Shown piece by piece: positions 25,906-33,761 of a stretch of 64,000 nucleotides of DNA (positions within the stretch are counted from its first letter, which is position 1; the number at the start of each line of letters is the position of its first letter). The notes beneath the pieces are model-generated. The model was not told the DNA's origin and made no database searches. It was given only the letters and a program-made list of their open reading frames with translations. This DNA is from Bisbaumannia sp015645095 (GTDB lineage Bacteria; Pseudomonadota; Gammaproteobacteria; Pseudomonadales; Halomonadaceae). The stretch spans positions 1,736,001 through 1,800,000 of the forward strand of contig CP141893.1 of assembly GCA_036871055.1 (NCBI GenBank), written 5' to 3'. Both the position numbers and the translations under genes were made by a program.

Positions 25906-26397
25906 ATGAGCGCCAATCGCTATCAGCAACACTTCACCGTTTCCTGGGATCAGCTCCACCGGGATGTGCGGGCCCTCTGCCACCAGCTGGTGGAGCGTGA
26001 CTTCCAGGGCATCGTCGCCATCACCCGGGGCGGGCTGATTCCCGCCGCCCTGATCGCTCGGGAGCTCAATGTGCGCCTGATCGATACCGTCTGCATCAAG
26101 AGTTACGACCATATGGAGCAGGGCGGACTCGACGTGATGAAGGGCGTCGATCACGACGGCGATGGCTGGTTGCTGGTGGATGACCTGGTGGATACCGGCA
26201 AGACCGCCCGCAAGGTGCGCGAGATGCTGCCCAAGGCGCACTTCGTCACTGTCTATGCCAAGCCCGAGGGGCGTCCCCTGGTGGATCAGTGCCTCACCGA
26301 AGTGGCCCAGGACTGCTGGATCCAGTTCCCCTGGGATATGGGCATCGCCTATGTGCAGCCCCTGGTGGAGCAGGTGCGCAAGGGCGACGATGACTGA
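25906..26397 (+). CDS. gpt: Xanthine(-guanine) phosphoribosyltransferase
   Basis: A 163-residue enzyme that converts guanine, xanthine and to a lesser degree hypoxanthine to nucleotides. The pattern VSWDQLHRDVRALC, AITRGGLIPAALIA, SYDHMEQGGLDVMK and the PRPP loop WLLVDDLVDTGKTA matches the E. coli-type Gpt, which associates with the membrane. It belongs to the purine salvage run with the NCS2 permease and apt. Confidence 0.94.
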   Translation: MSANRYQQHFTVSWDQLHRDVRALCHQLVERDFQGIVAITRGGLIPAALIARELNVRLIDTVCIKSYDHMEQGGLDVMKGVDHDGDGWLLVDDLVDTGKTARKVREMLPKAHFVTVYAKPEGRPLVDQCLTEVAQDCWIQFPWDMGIAYVQPLVEQVRKGDDD

Positions 26398-26405
26398 GTC
26401 CCGGG

Positions 26406-26428
26406 GCGGCGAGGCGTGGCCTCGCCGC
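26406..26428 (+). terminator. GC hairpin after gpt
   Basis: A 10-bp stem (GCGGCGAGGC with its complement) closes a GTG loop nine bases after the gpt stop. No T-run follows, so it may only attenuate or stabilise the transcript before ung. Confidence 0.45.
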
Positions 26429-26467
26429 GATGATGCCGTCAGCGACGTCAGTAAAGAGAGTTGGTCG

Positions 26468-27172
26468 ATGTCAGGATCCCCGCTTCCCGAGAGCTGGAGC
26501 CGCTTCCTGGGCCCGGAGTTCCAGGCCCCCTACATGCAGCAGCTGCGCGAATTCCTCGCCGCCGAGAAGGCCGCTCGCAAGGTCATCTATCCCCACTCCA
26601 GCCACTGGTTCCGTGCCTTCGAGCTGACCCCTCTGGAGCGGGTCAAGGTGGTGATCCTGGGGCAGGACCCCTACCACGGCCCCGATCAGGCCCATGGGCT
26701 CTGCTTCTCGGTGCGCCCCGGGGTGCCTACGCCCCCCTCGCTGGTCAATATCTACAAGGAGCTGGCCGGCGATCTGGGGGTGAGCCCGGTGAATCATGGC
26801 TTCCTGGAGCCCTGGGCGCGTCAGGGCGTGCTGATGCTCAACAGCGTGTTGACGGTGGAGCAGGGCAATGCCGGTGCCCATCGGGGGCGCGGCTGGGAAA
26901 CCTTTACCGATCGGGCCATCGCCACGGTCAACGAGCAGTGCGAGGGGGTGGTCTTCCTGCTCTGGGGGAGCTATGCCCAGAAAAAGGCGGCCTTCGTCGA
27001 TCGCAGCCGCCATCTGGTGCTGCAGTCGCCCCATCCGTCGCCGCTCTCCGCCCATCGCGGCTTCTTCGGTCAGCGTCACTTCTCTCAGGCCAACGCCTTC
27101 CTCGAGGCGCGCGGCCGCGGCGCCATCGACTGGCAATTGCCCCTCGAGCCGATCTCGGAGGCGTCGACGTGA
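26468..27172 (+). CDS. ung: Uracil-DNA glycosylase (family 1)
   Basis: A 234-residue enzyme that removes uracil from DNA. It contains the catalytic water-activating motif GQDPYHGPDQAHGLCFSV, LMLNSVLTVE and the DNA-intercalating loop HPSPLSAHRGFF. The start at 26468 (MSGSPLPESWSRFL) is the family-like N terminus; the frame is open upstream through gpt but that part is a shadow. Presence between salvage genes is probably coincidental, though dcd elsewhere in the window raises the dUTP supply. Confidence 0.96.
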   Translation: MSGSPLPESWSRFLGPEFQAPYMQQLREFLAAEKAARKVIYPHSSHWFRAFELTPLERVKVVILGQDPYHGPDQAHGLCFSVRPGVPTPPSLVNIYKELAGDLGVSPVNHGFLEPWARQGVLMLNSVLTVEQGNAGAHRGRGWETFTDRAIATVNEQCEGVVFLLWGSYAQKKAAFVDRSRHLVLQSPHPSPLSAHRGFFGQRHFSQANAFLEARGRGAIDWQLPLEPISEAST

Positions 27173-27304
27173 GAGGGGCGTTGAGACCCCCGCCTGGCGA
27201 CCTCGGCGTCGTCGACGACTCTTAACCTCACGGCGCCAGGCGGCTAGACCGCGGCGTCATCCGACCCACGCTATTGCGACTTTATTTTCTTCAAGGGCCA
27301 CCCA

Positions 27305-27934
27305 ATGAGCGTTCATGCCATCCAACACCCCCTGGTCAAGCACAAGCTGGGCCTGATGCGGGTCGCCGACATCAGTACCAAGAGTTTTCGCGAGCTGGCC
27401 GGCGAGGTCGCCAAGCTGCTGACCTACGAGGCCACCCAGGACCTGGAGCTGGAGACCATCGAGGTGCCCGGCTGGAGCGGTGAGCCCCTCGAGGTGGAGC
27501 AGTTGAAGGGCAAGAAGGTCACGGTGGTACCGATCCTGCGCGCCGGACTCGGCATGCTGGATGGGGTCACCGACCTGATTCCCAGTGCCCGGATCAGCGT
27601 GGTGGGGCTCTATCGCGACGAGGAGACCCTCGAGCCGGTGCCCTACTTCGAGAAGTTCACCAATGATATCGCCGAGCGCCTGGCCATCGTGATCGATCCC
27701 ATGCTGGCCACCGGCGGCTCCATGGTGGCGACCCTGGATATGCTCAAGCAGCGGGGCTGCCGGCAGGTCAAGGTGATCGTGCTGGTGGCGGCGCCGGAGG
27801 GGATCGCCCGGGTCCAGGAGGCACATCCGGACGTGGAGATCTATACCGCGGCCATCGACGAGCGCCTCGACGAGCACGGCTATATCGTGCCTGGCCTGGG
27901 GGACGCCGGCGACAAGATCTTCGGTACGCGTTGA
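27305..27934 (+). CDS. upp: Uracil phosphoribosyltransferase
   Basis: A 209-residue salvage enzyme that converts uracil and PRPP to UMP. Marks are HPLVKHKLGLMRV at the start, VPILRAGLGMLDG, the PRPP motif VIDPMLATGGSM, and a C-terminal uracil-binding GYIVPGLGDAGDKIFGT. Length is standard. It precedes the uracil permease with an intervening hairpin plus T-run. Confidence 0.97.
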   Translation: MSVHAIQHPLVKHKLGLMRVADISTKSFRELAGEVAKLLTYEATQDLELETIEVPGWSGEPLEVEQLKGKKVTVVPILRAGLGMLDGVTDLIPSARISVVGLYRDEETLEPVPYFEKFTNDIAERLAIVIDPMLATGGSMVATLDMLKQRGCRQVKVIVLVAAPEGIARVQEAHPDVEIYTAAIDERLDEHGYIVPGLGDAGDKIFGTR

Positions 27935-27982
27935 TATCGGGGATGCGGGGCCTCCCTCCGCCTCTTCTACACCAGTCATTCC

Positions 27983-28009
27983 ACGCCCCGGTTCCCCTGG
28001 GGCGTTTTT
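27983..28009 (+). terminator. Terminator or attenuator between upp and uraA
   Basis: ACGCCCC (27983-27989) pairs with GGGGCGT (27999-28005) and runs into TTTTT ending at 28009, only 13 bases before the uraA start codon. An upstream CGGGGC (27946-27951) can pair with GCCCCG (27985-27990), which would disrupt the terminator. This layout suggests either simple ending of upp or attenuation of uraA. Confidence 0.7.
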
Positions 28010-28022
28010 CTGGAGATTCGCC

Positions 28023-29267
28023 ATGAGTGACTCCTCGGCGGTCGTGCCCCGCTCGACCGACTCCCTGCCCAGGACCCTGCTGACCGGTGCCCAGATGCTC
28101 TTCGTGGCCTTCGGCGCCCTGGTGCTGGTGCCCTTGCTGACCGGCCTCGACCCCAGCGTGGCGCTGTTCACCGCTGGGGTGGGTACCCTGGTCTTCCATG
28201 CGGTGACCCGGGCCACGGTGCCGGTCTTCCTGGCCTCGTCCTTTGCCTTTATCGCACCGATTCAGGGCTCGGTGGCCAGTTTCGGGGTCTCGGCGACCCT
28301 GGGTGGCCTCTTGGCGGCGGGCCTGGTCTATGTGGTCATCTCCCAGGCGGTGCGCCTCAAGGGCACCGCCTGGCTGCATCGCCTGCTGCCGGCGGTGGTG
28401 GTGGGGCCGGTGATCATGGTGATCGGCCTGGCCCTGGCGCCGGTGGCGGTCAGCATGGCCACCGGCGAGACCAGCGAGCATATCGGCTATGGCCAGGCGA
28501 TCACCCTGTCGATGGTCAGCCTGCTGGTGACCCTGGTGCTGGCGGTCTTCGGCCGCGGCCTGCTGCGCCTGATCCCGATCATGGGCGGTATCGTCACCGG
28601 CTACCTGCTGGGCCTGGCCATGGGGGTGATCGACTTCACCCCGGTGACCGAGGCGGCCTGGCTGGCGCTGCCGGCCTTCACCGCGCCGAGCTTCCACTGG
28701 GCGGCGATCCTCTTCATGATTCCGGTGGCGATCGCCCCGGCGGTGGAGCATATCGGCGACATGGTGGCCATCGGCTCGGTGACCCGCAAGAACTACCTGG
28801 AGACGCCGGGCCTGCATCGCACCCTGCTGGGGGATGGCCTGGCCACCACCACGGCAGCGCTGTTCGGTGGCCCGCCCAATACCACCTACTCCGAGGTCAC
28901 CGGGGCGGTGACCCTGACTCGCGCCTTCGATCCGCGGATCATGATCGTGGCTGCCGGGGTGGCGATCGTGCTGGCCTTCGTGGCCAAGCTGGGTGCCCTG
29001 TTGCAGACCATTCCCGGGCCGGTGATGGGGGGCATCATGACCCTGTTGTTCGGTTCCATCGCCGTGGTGGGGATGAATACCCTGGTGCGTGCCGGTCACT
29101 CCCTGACCGCGCCCCGCAACCTGGTGGTGATCTCGCTGATCCTGGTCTTCGGCATCGGCGGCATGCAGCTGGGCGGCGGCCAGTTCACCCTTCAGGGGGT
29201 CAGCCTGGCGGCCCTGGTGGGCATCGTCCTCAACTGGGTGCTGCCACCGGCCAACGACGAGGCCTGA
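28023..29267 (+). CDS. uraA: Uracil permease (NCS2 family)
   Basis: A 414-residue symporter with about 14 membrane segments that imports uracil with protons. Family motifs are GAQMLFVAFGALVLVPLLTG, the substrate-site QGSVASFGVSA region, VAIAPAVEHIGDMVAIG and the NTTYSEVTGAV signature. TGGAG lies just before the ATG. It pairs with upp as in E. coli. A 14-bp hairpin four bases after the stop ends the unit. Confidence 0.94.
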   Translation: MSDSSAVVPRSTDSLPRTLLTGAQMLFVAFGALVLVPLLTGLDPSVALFTAGVGTLVFHAVTRATVPVFLASSFAFIAPIQGSVASFGVSATLGGLLAAGLVYVVISQAVRLKGTAWLHRLLPAVVVGPVIMVIGLALAPVAVSMATGETSEHIGYGQAITLSMVSLLVTLVLAVFGRGLLRLIPIMGGIVTGYLLGLAMGVIDFTPVTEAAWLALPAFTAPSFHWAAILFMIPVAIAPAVEHIGDMVAIGSVTRKNYLETPGLHRTLLGDGLATTTAALFGGPPNTTYSEVTGAVTLTRAFDPRIMIVAAGVAIVLAFVAKLGALLQTIPGPVMGGIMTLLFGSIAVVGMNTLVRAGHSLTAPRNLVVISLILVFGIGGMQLGGGQFTLQGVSLAALVGIVLNWVLPPANDEA

Positions 29268-29270
29268 TCA

Positions 29271-29306
29271 CAAGGCCCGGACTCGAGAGAGTTCGGGCCT
29301 TGTCTT
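29271..29306 (+). terminator. Terminator after uraA
   Basis: CAAGGCCCGGACTC and GAGTTCGGGCCTTG form a 14-bp stem with one G-T pair around GAGA, followed by TCTTT. It starts just after the uraA stop. Confidence 0.8.
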
Positions 29307-29340
29307 TGGGAGGCGACCATCGTCGAACCTGGCGGGCAGG

Positions 29341-29771
29341 CGTGATGCTGCTCGGTGCCGCCGTCGGAGAAGGAGGGCGGCGGGCTTGTGTTAGCGGCGC
29401 TGATTCAGCGCGGTACCGCCGATGCTACCGGGCTCAGGCGTGGTGCTGCTCGGTGCCGCCGCCGGAGAAGGAGGGCGGCGGGCTTGTGTTAGCGGCGCTG
29501 ATTCAGTGCGGTACCGCCGATGCTACCGGGCTCAGGCGTGGTGCTGCTCGGTGCCGCCGTCGGAGAAGGAGGGCGGCGGGCTTGTGTTAGCGGCGCTGAT
29601 TCAGCGCGGTACCGCCGATGCTACCGGGCTCAGGCGTGGTGCTGCTCGGTGCCGCCGTCGGAGAAGGAGGGCGGCGGGCTTGTGCTAGCGGCGCTGATTC
29701 AGTGCGGTACCGCCGATGCTACCGGGCTCAGGCGTGGTGCTGCTCGGTGCCGCCGTCGGAGAAGGAGGGCG
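29341..29771. repeat. 98-bp tandem repeat array (four units plus a partial)
   Basis: The unit boundaries fall at 29420, 29518, 29616 and 29714 (period 98). The units are nearly identical. The last, partial copy (29714-29771) is the true 3' end of the PuuR-like gene, encoding its last residues and stop, so the array consists of copies of that gene tail and its downstream flank. Each full unit holds GCGCTGATTCAGCGC, a 7+7 inverted repeat, and GCGGTACCGC. Units 1 and 3 have CAGCGC where units 2 and 4 have CAGTGC, which suggests that a 196-bp dimer was duplicated. The 29307-29727 stretch contains no other feature; short open frames here are repeats of one another and not genes. Confidence 0.93.
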
Positions 29772-30310
29772 GGTTGTTCGCGCTGACGATCACGCACTCG
29801 TTGTCGCTCATATTGCGGAAGCGGTGGGGCAGCCGCGAGTCGAAATAGTAGGCGTCGCCGGCGGTCAATAGCTGCACCTCGTTCCCCACGGTGAGTTCGA
29901 TGGTGCCGGAGATGATCACGCCGCCTTCCTCCCCCTCGTGCTCGAGCATCTCCTCGCCGGTATCGGCGCCGGGGGGGGTAGTGCTCATGGATGATCGACA
30001 TGCTGCGATTGGGGCGGCGGGCGCCCACCAGTTTCCAGGAGAGGGTGCCGTCGCCGATCTCGGTCAACTCCTCGGCGCGATAGAAGACCTGCTCCTGGCT
30101 GAGCCCTTCGCCGGCGAAAAACTCGCTGATCGAGACCGGTAGCGCATCGAGAATCTTCTTCAAGGAGCTCACCGAGGGGCTGACGCTGTTCTGCTCGATC
30201 AGGGAGATGGTGCTGTTGGTCACCCCGGCTCGCTTGGCCAGCTCGCGCTGGGAGAGCTGGCGTGCCAGGCGCAGTTGCTTGAGACGTTCACCGACGTCGA
30301 ATCCACCCAT
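29728..30310 (-). pseudogene. PuuR-like XRE/cupin regulator, frameshifted
   Basis: The start (ATG 30310, AGGA upstream) gives a helix-turn-helix of the XRE type (LSQRELAKRAGVTNSTISLI) and the family section SVSSLKKILDALPVSISEFF. The frame then goes wrong at a run of eight G on the plus strand (29971-29978). With one base fewer the protein continues as PPGADTGEEMLEHEGEEGGV and a full cupin domain ending SANNPPSF plus a short extra tail SDGGTEQHHA at 29728. In the given sequence the regulator would lose its cupin. The family regulates polyamine or related catabolism. A sequencing error or slippage-based phase variation are both possible. Confidence 0.85.
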
Positions 30311-30491
30311 GGGGTCCCGGTCCTTATGTTGAAGATCTTTGACATAGCATACCCGCTTCCGCCCATGAACTTAAGCCGCGGCTCGCAGCGCGCGGATTTC
30401 ACGGTGAAAGTCGTCTTTGGAGGTGAGTCCCTGGAAACCATGGGGTACGCTGGAGCTAGCCAGAATACTTCGTGGATGCTAAGTTGACCAA

Positions 30492-31130
30492 ATGGACAAG
30501 TTTTCGCAGGCAGTGCCTCGTCACCTCGTCACCGGCCTGATCCTGGCCGGGGGGCAGGGGCGCCGCATGGGCGGTGTCGACAAGGGGTTGGTCGATTTCG
30601 CCGGCCGTCCCCTGGTGAGCCATGCCCGCCGGCCCCTGGCGGGGCGAGTGGCGGAGTTGCTGATCAACGCCAATCGTCACCGGGAGGCCTACGCCCCCTG
30701 GGCCGACCGGGTGATCCCGGATCGGGAGACGGGCTACCAGGGGCCCTTGATGGGCATCTGGAGCGGGCTCTGCGCCGCCACCACCCCTTGGGTGCTGGTC
30801 GTGCCCTGCGACAGCCCCGGCCTGCCGCTGGACCTGCTCGACCGGCTCTGGGCCGGGCGCGGGGAGGCGGCCATCGCTACCGCCCATGATGGCGAGCGTG
30901 ACCATCCGGTGGTGGCGCTGATTCGCCGTGACCTGGCCGAGGACCTGGGCCAGGCGCTGGTCGGCGGGGAACGCAAGATCGATCGCTGGTACGCGCGCCA
31001 TGCCTGGGCCCGGGTCGATTTCGCCGATGTCCCCGAGGCCTTCGCCAACCTCAATACCGAGGAGGAGAAGCGTCGCCTCGAGGCGCGACTCTCTGCACCC
31101 GGCGGGGAGGTTGCCCATGACGGGGGGTGA
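30492..31130 (+). CDS. mobA: Molybdenum cofactor guanylyltransferase MobA
   Basis: A 212-residue nucleotidyltransferase that adds GMP to molybdopterin to form the bis-MGD cofactor. The signature LILAGGQGRRMGGVDKGL lies at the N terminus, with VPCDSPGLP further on. The ribosome site is weak (TAAGTTG). It opens a six-gene Moco operon with mobB, moeA, moaCD, moaE and moaA, all overlapping or within 15 bases. Its end overlaps mobB by 14 bases. Confidence 0.93.
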   Translation: MDKFSQAVPRHLVTGLILAGGQGRRMGGVDKGLVDFAGRPLVSHARRPLAGRVAELLINANRHREAYAPWADRVIPDRETGYQGPLMGIWSGLCAATTPWVLVVPCDSPGLPLDLLDRLWAGRGEAAIATAHDGERDHPVVALIRRDLAEDLGQALVGGERKIDRWYARHAWARVDFADVPEAFANLNTEEEKRRLEARLSAPGGEVAHDGG

Positions 31131-31701
31131 ACAAGGCGCCCTGAGGGGCGAGACACTGCCGCTGCTGGGCATCGCCGCCTGGAGCGGCACCGGCAAGACC
31201 ACCCTGCTGGAGGCGCTGCTGCCGCGCCTGGCCGAGCGCGGCCTCAGGGTGGCGGTGATCAAGCATGCCCACCATGATTTCGAGGTGGATCGCCCCGGCA
31301 AGGACAGCCATCGCCTGCGCCAGGCCGGCGCCGCCCCCATGCTGGTGGCCTCCCGGCGTCGGGTGGCCCTGATGTTCGAAGCCCCCGGCGAGGAGGATCC
31401 CGACCTGCCCGAGCTGATCGAGCTGCTGCGGCCGCGTCGGCCCGACCTGGTGCTGGTGGAGGGCTTCAAGGCCTGGCCGCTGCCCAAGCTGGAGTTGCAC
31501 CGCGCCGAGCTCGGCAAGCCGCTGCTGGCGCCGCAGGACCCCTGGGTCCAGGCGGTGGCCAGTCCCTCGCCCCTGACCCTGCCGGAAGGGGTCGTGGGCC
31601 TGGACCTCAACGACCATGCGGCCCTGGTCGACTGGGTGGCGGCCTGGCCGGGGCGCTGGCCCGCGGTCTTTCGGCCGCGGTGCGAGGAGGGGCCGGCATG
31701 A
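31117..31701 (+). CDS. mobB: Molybdopterin-guanine dinucleotide biosynthesis adaptor MobB
   Basis: A 194-residue P-loop GTPase that assists MobA. Walker A is AWSGTGKTTL, and the typical VIKHAHHDFEVDRPGKDSHR and LVLVEGFKAWPLPKLELHR motifs are present. The ATG at 31117 lies inside the mobA 3' end and has GGGGAGG upstream. The stop overlaps the moeA start by four bases. Confidence 0.94.
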   Translation: MTGGEQGALRGETLPLLGIAAWSGTGKTTLLEALLPRLAERGLRVAVIKHAHHDFEVDRPGKDSHRLRQAGAAPMLVASRRRVALMFEAPGEEDPDLPELIELLRPRRPDLVLVEGFKAWPLPKLELHRAELGKPLLAPQDPWVQAVASPSPLTLPEGVVGLDLNDHAALVDWVAAWPGRWPAVFRPRCEEGPA

Positions 31702-32945
31702 CGCTCTCCTGTTTCGATCTCGGTGAGCGAATGCTCTCGGTGGCCGAGGCGCAGCGGCATCTCGCCGGCCTGGTCGGCGAGCCCCTGGCGATCGAGGCGT
31801 GTCCCCTGGCCGAGCTGTCGGGCCGGGTGCTGGCGGAGGCGGTCCATTCGCCGATCGATGTGCCCCAGAACACCAACGCGGCCATGGACGGGATCGCCCT
31901 GGCCTGGCCGCAGCCGGTGGCGGCGCTGGCCCTGGTCGGGCGCGTGCTGGCCGGTGGCCGGCTCGATCGCCCCCTGGCCGCCGGGGAGGCGGTGACCATC
32001 ACCACCGGAGCGCCGCTGCCCGAAGGTGCCGATACGGTGATCATGCAGGAACAGTTGGCGTTCCCCGGTGCCGGCCAGGTGCAGGTATCGCGCCCCGAAA
32101 CCGTGCGCCGCGGCCAGCATGTGCGCCGGGCCGGCGAGGACGTGGCCCGGGGCAGCCAGGCCCTGGCCGCCGGGACCCGGCTGGGGGCGGCGCAGTTGGG
32201 CCTGCTGGCTTCCCTGGGCTTGACCGGGGCGCGGGTCCACCGTCGCCCGCGGGTGGCGATCTTCTCGAGTGGCGATGAGGTCACGGCCCCGGGGGCGCCG
32301 CTGCCGGCGGCGGGTATCTATGATGCCAATCGTTACTCGCTGCGTGGCCTGCTACAGGCCCTGGGCTGCCAGGTGATCGACCTGGGGATCCTGCCGGATG
32401 ACCGGGAGACGGTCGTCGGTGCTCTGCGGCAAGCGGCGCAGGACGCCGATATGGTGATTACCAGCGGTGGCGTTTCGGTGGGGCAGGCCGACTGGATCAA
32501 GGCGGCCCTGGCCGAGGTGGGCGAGCTGGGGTTCTGGCGTATCGCCATGCGTCCGGGGCGTCCCCTGGCCTGCGGTTGGCTGGGGGAAGGGCGTACCCCC
32601 TTCTTCGGCCTGCCCGGCAACCCGGTGGCGGTGATGGTCACCTTCCTGCAGTTCGTGCAGCCGGTGCTGCGTCGACTGATGGGGCAGCCCGAATGGCAGC
32701 CGCGGCGTCTCACCGCCCTGGCCGCCGAACCGCTGGTCAGTCGTGTCGGCCGGGTCGACTACCTGCGCGGGACCTACCACAGTGATAGGGAGGGGCGGCT
32801 CTGGGTGAGGCCCACCGGTCGCCAGGGGTCGGGCATCCTCACCTCCATGGTGCTTGCCGACTGCCTGATCGAGGTGGACGCCGAACGCCAGGGGGTGGCC
32901 GAGGGCGAGCCGGTGACCCTGCAACTCCTCAACGATTTCAGCTAG
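31698..32945 (+). CDS. moeA: Molybdopterin molybdotransferase MoeA
   Basis: A 415-residue enzyme that inserts molybdate into adenylated molybdopterin. It contains NTNAAMDGIALAW, the PLPEGADTVIMQEQ region, VAIFSSGDEV, the molybdopterin-binding VITSGGVSVGQADWIKAAL and FGLPGNPVAVMVTF. Length is typical. GAGGAGG precedes the ATG, which overlaps the mobB stop, so the genes are coupled. Confidence 0.95.
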   Translation: MTLSCFDLGERMLSVAEAQRHLAGLVGEPLAIEACPLAELSGRVLAEAVHSPIDVPQNTNAAMDGIALAWPQPVAALALVGRVLAGGRLDRPLAAGEAVTITTGAPLPEGADTVIMQEQLAFPGAGQVQVSRPETVRRGQHVRRAGEDVARGSQALAAGTRLGAAQLGLLASLGLTGARVHRRPRVAIFSSGDEVTAPGAPLPAAGIYDANRYSLRGLLQALGCQVIDLGILPDDRETVVGALRQAAQDADMVITSGGVSVGQADWIKAALAEVGELGFWRIAMRPGRPLACGWLGEGRTPFFGLPGNPVAVMVTFLQFVQPVLRRLMGQPEWQPRRLTALAAEPLVSRVGRVDYLRGTYHSDREGRLWVRPTGRQGSGILTSMVLADCLIEVDAERQGVAEGEPVTLQLLNDFS

Positions 32946-32958
32946 ACAGGATACAGCC

Positions 32959-33759
32959 ATGAGCCTGACCCATCTCAATGCCCGCGGCGAAGCCCATATG
33001 GTGGACGTGGCCGACAAGGGCGAGACCCGCCGCGAGGCGGTCGCCAGCGGGCGCATCACCATGAAGCCGGAGACCCTGGCGCTGCTGGCGGAGGGGGGCT
33101 TGCCCAAGGGCGATGTCCTGGCCACCGCGCGCATCGCCGGCATCCAGGCCGCCAAGCGTACCCACGAGCTGATTCCGCTCTGTCATGCGTTGCCGCTCTC
33201 CAAGGTGGTCGTCGACTTTCGCCTGGACGAGGCGGCCTCCTGCGTGGAGGTGAGCGCGTTGTGCCGCCTCAATGGTCGCACCGGGGTGGAGATGGAGGCG
33301 CTGACCGCGGTCTCGGTGGCGTGCCTGACCCTCTACGACATGTGCAAGGCGGTGGACAAGGCGATGCAGATCGAGGCGGTGCGCCTGGAATCGAAGAGCG
33401 GCGGGCAGTCCGGCGACTATCGTCGTGGGGTGACGCCGCCGACGCCCATCGTCACCGGTACCAATGCGCCCGGGGTGGTGGCCCTCGGCGAGGCGGCCCA
33501 GGGAAGCCTGCTGCGGGTGAAGTGCCTGGCGGAGTTGCGTGAGCGGCTCAGCCTCAGCGAGCTGGAGATTCCCCTGGAGGCCCTGCCCAGTGCCGATGTG
33601 GCGGGGCTCAAGGCGGCCCTCGAGGCCCGCGATGCCTCCTTCGCCCTGCTCAGGGAGGCGCGTATCCTGTGCGCCATCAATCAGGTGATGGGGGGCGATC
33701 AGACCCCCTTGACCGAGGGCGACGAGGTGGCCTTCTTCCCACCGGTCACGGGAGGGTGA
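32959..33759 (+). CDS. moaC: MoaC-MoaD fusion (cyclic pyranopterin monophosphate synthase + MPT synthase small subunit)
   Basis: A 266-residue protein. Residues 1 to about 157 are a full MoaC, which makes cyclic pyranopterin monophosphate: LTHLNARGEAHMVDVADK, LIPLCHALPLSKV, GVEMEALTAVSVA and DMCKAVDKAM. After a linker of about 25 residues (GVTPPTPIVTGTNAPGVVAL) the chain continues in frame as a MoaD-like ubiquitin fold (LRVKCLAELRERLSL) ending FFPPVTGG. The free GG end required for thiocarboxylation is kept. MoaD is normally a separate protein of about 80 residues; no second moaD is visible here. The stop is two bases before moaE, which encodes its partner subunit. Confidence 0.92.
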   Translation: MSLTHLNARGEAHMVDVADKGETRREAVASGRITMKPETLALLAEGGLPKGDVLATARIAGIQAAKRTHELIPLCHALPLSKVVVDFRLDEAASCVEVSALCRLNGRTGVEMEALTAVSVACLTLYDMCKAVDKAMQIEAVRLESKSGGQSGDYRRGVTPPTPIVTGTNAPGVVALGEAAQGSLLRVKCLAELRERLSLSELEIPLEALPSADVAGLKAALEARDASFALLREARILCAINQVMGGDQTPLTEGDEVAFFPPVTGG

Positions 33760-33761
33760 CG

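Noticed and set aside
26406..26428. A firm intrinsic terminator between gpt and ung
   Set aside because: The stem is strong but no T-run follows on the plus strand, so it is kept only as a low-confidence hairpin.
29341..29771. CRISPR array
   Set aside because: The units are contiguous and almost identical with no unique spacers, and no cas genes are present.
29300..29848. Repeating short open frames across the 98-bp array as a repeat protein
   Set aside because: The unit length is not a multiple of three, the frames end in each unit or two, and no ribosome sites fit. The array is a DNA repeat derived from the regulator tail.
30311..30491. Moco riboswitch before the molybdenum cofactor operon
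   Set aside because: I could not find the conserved motif set; the gap shows only ordinary promoter-like sequence.
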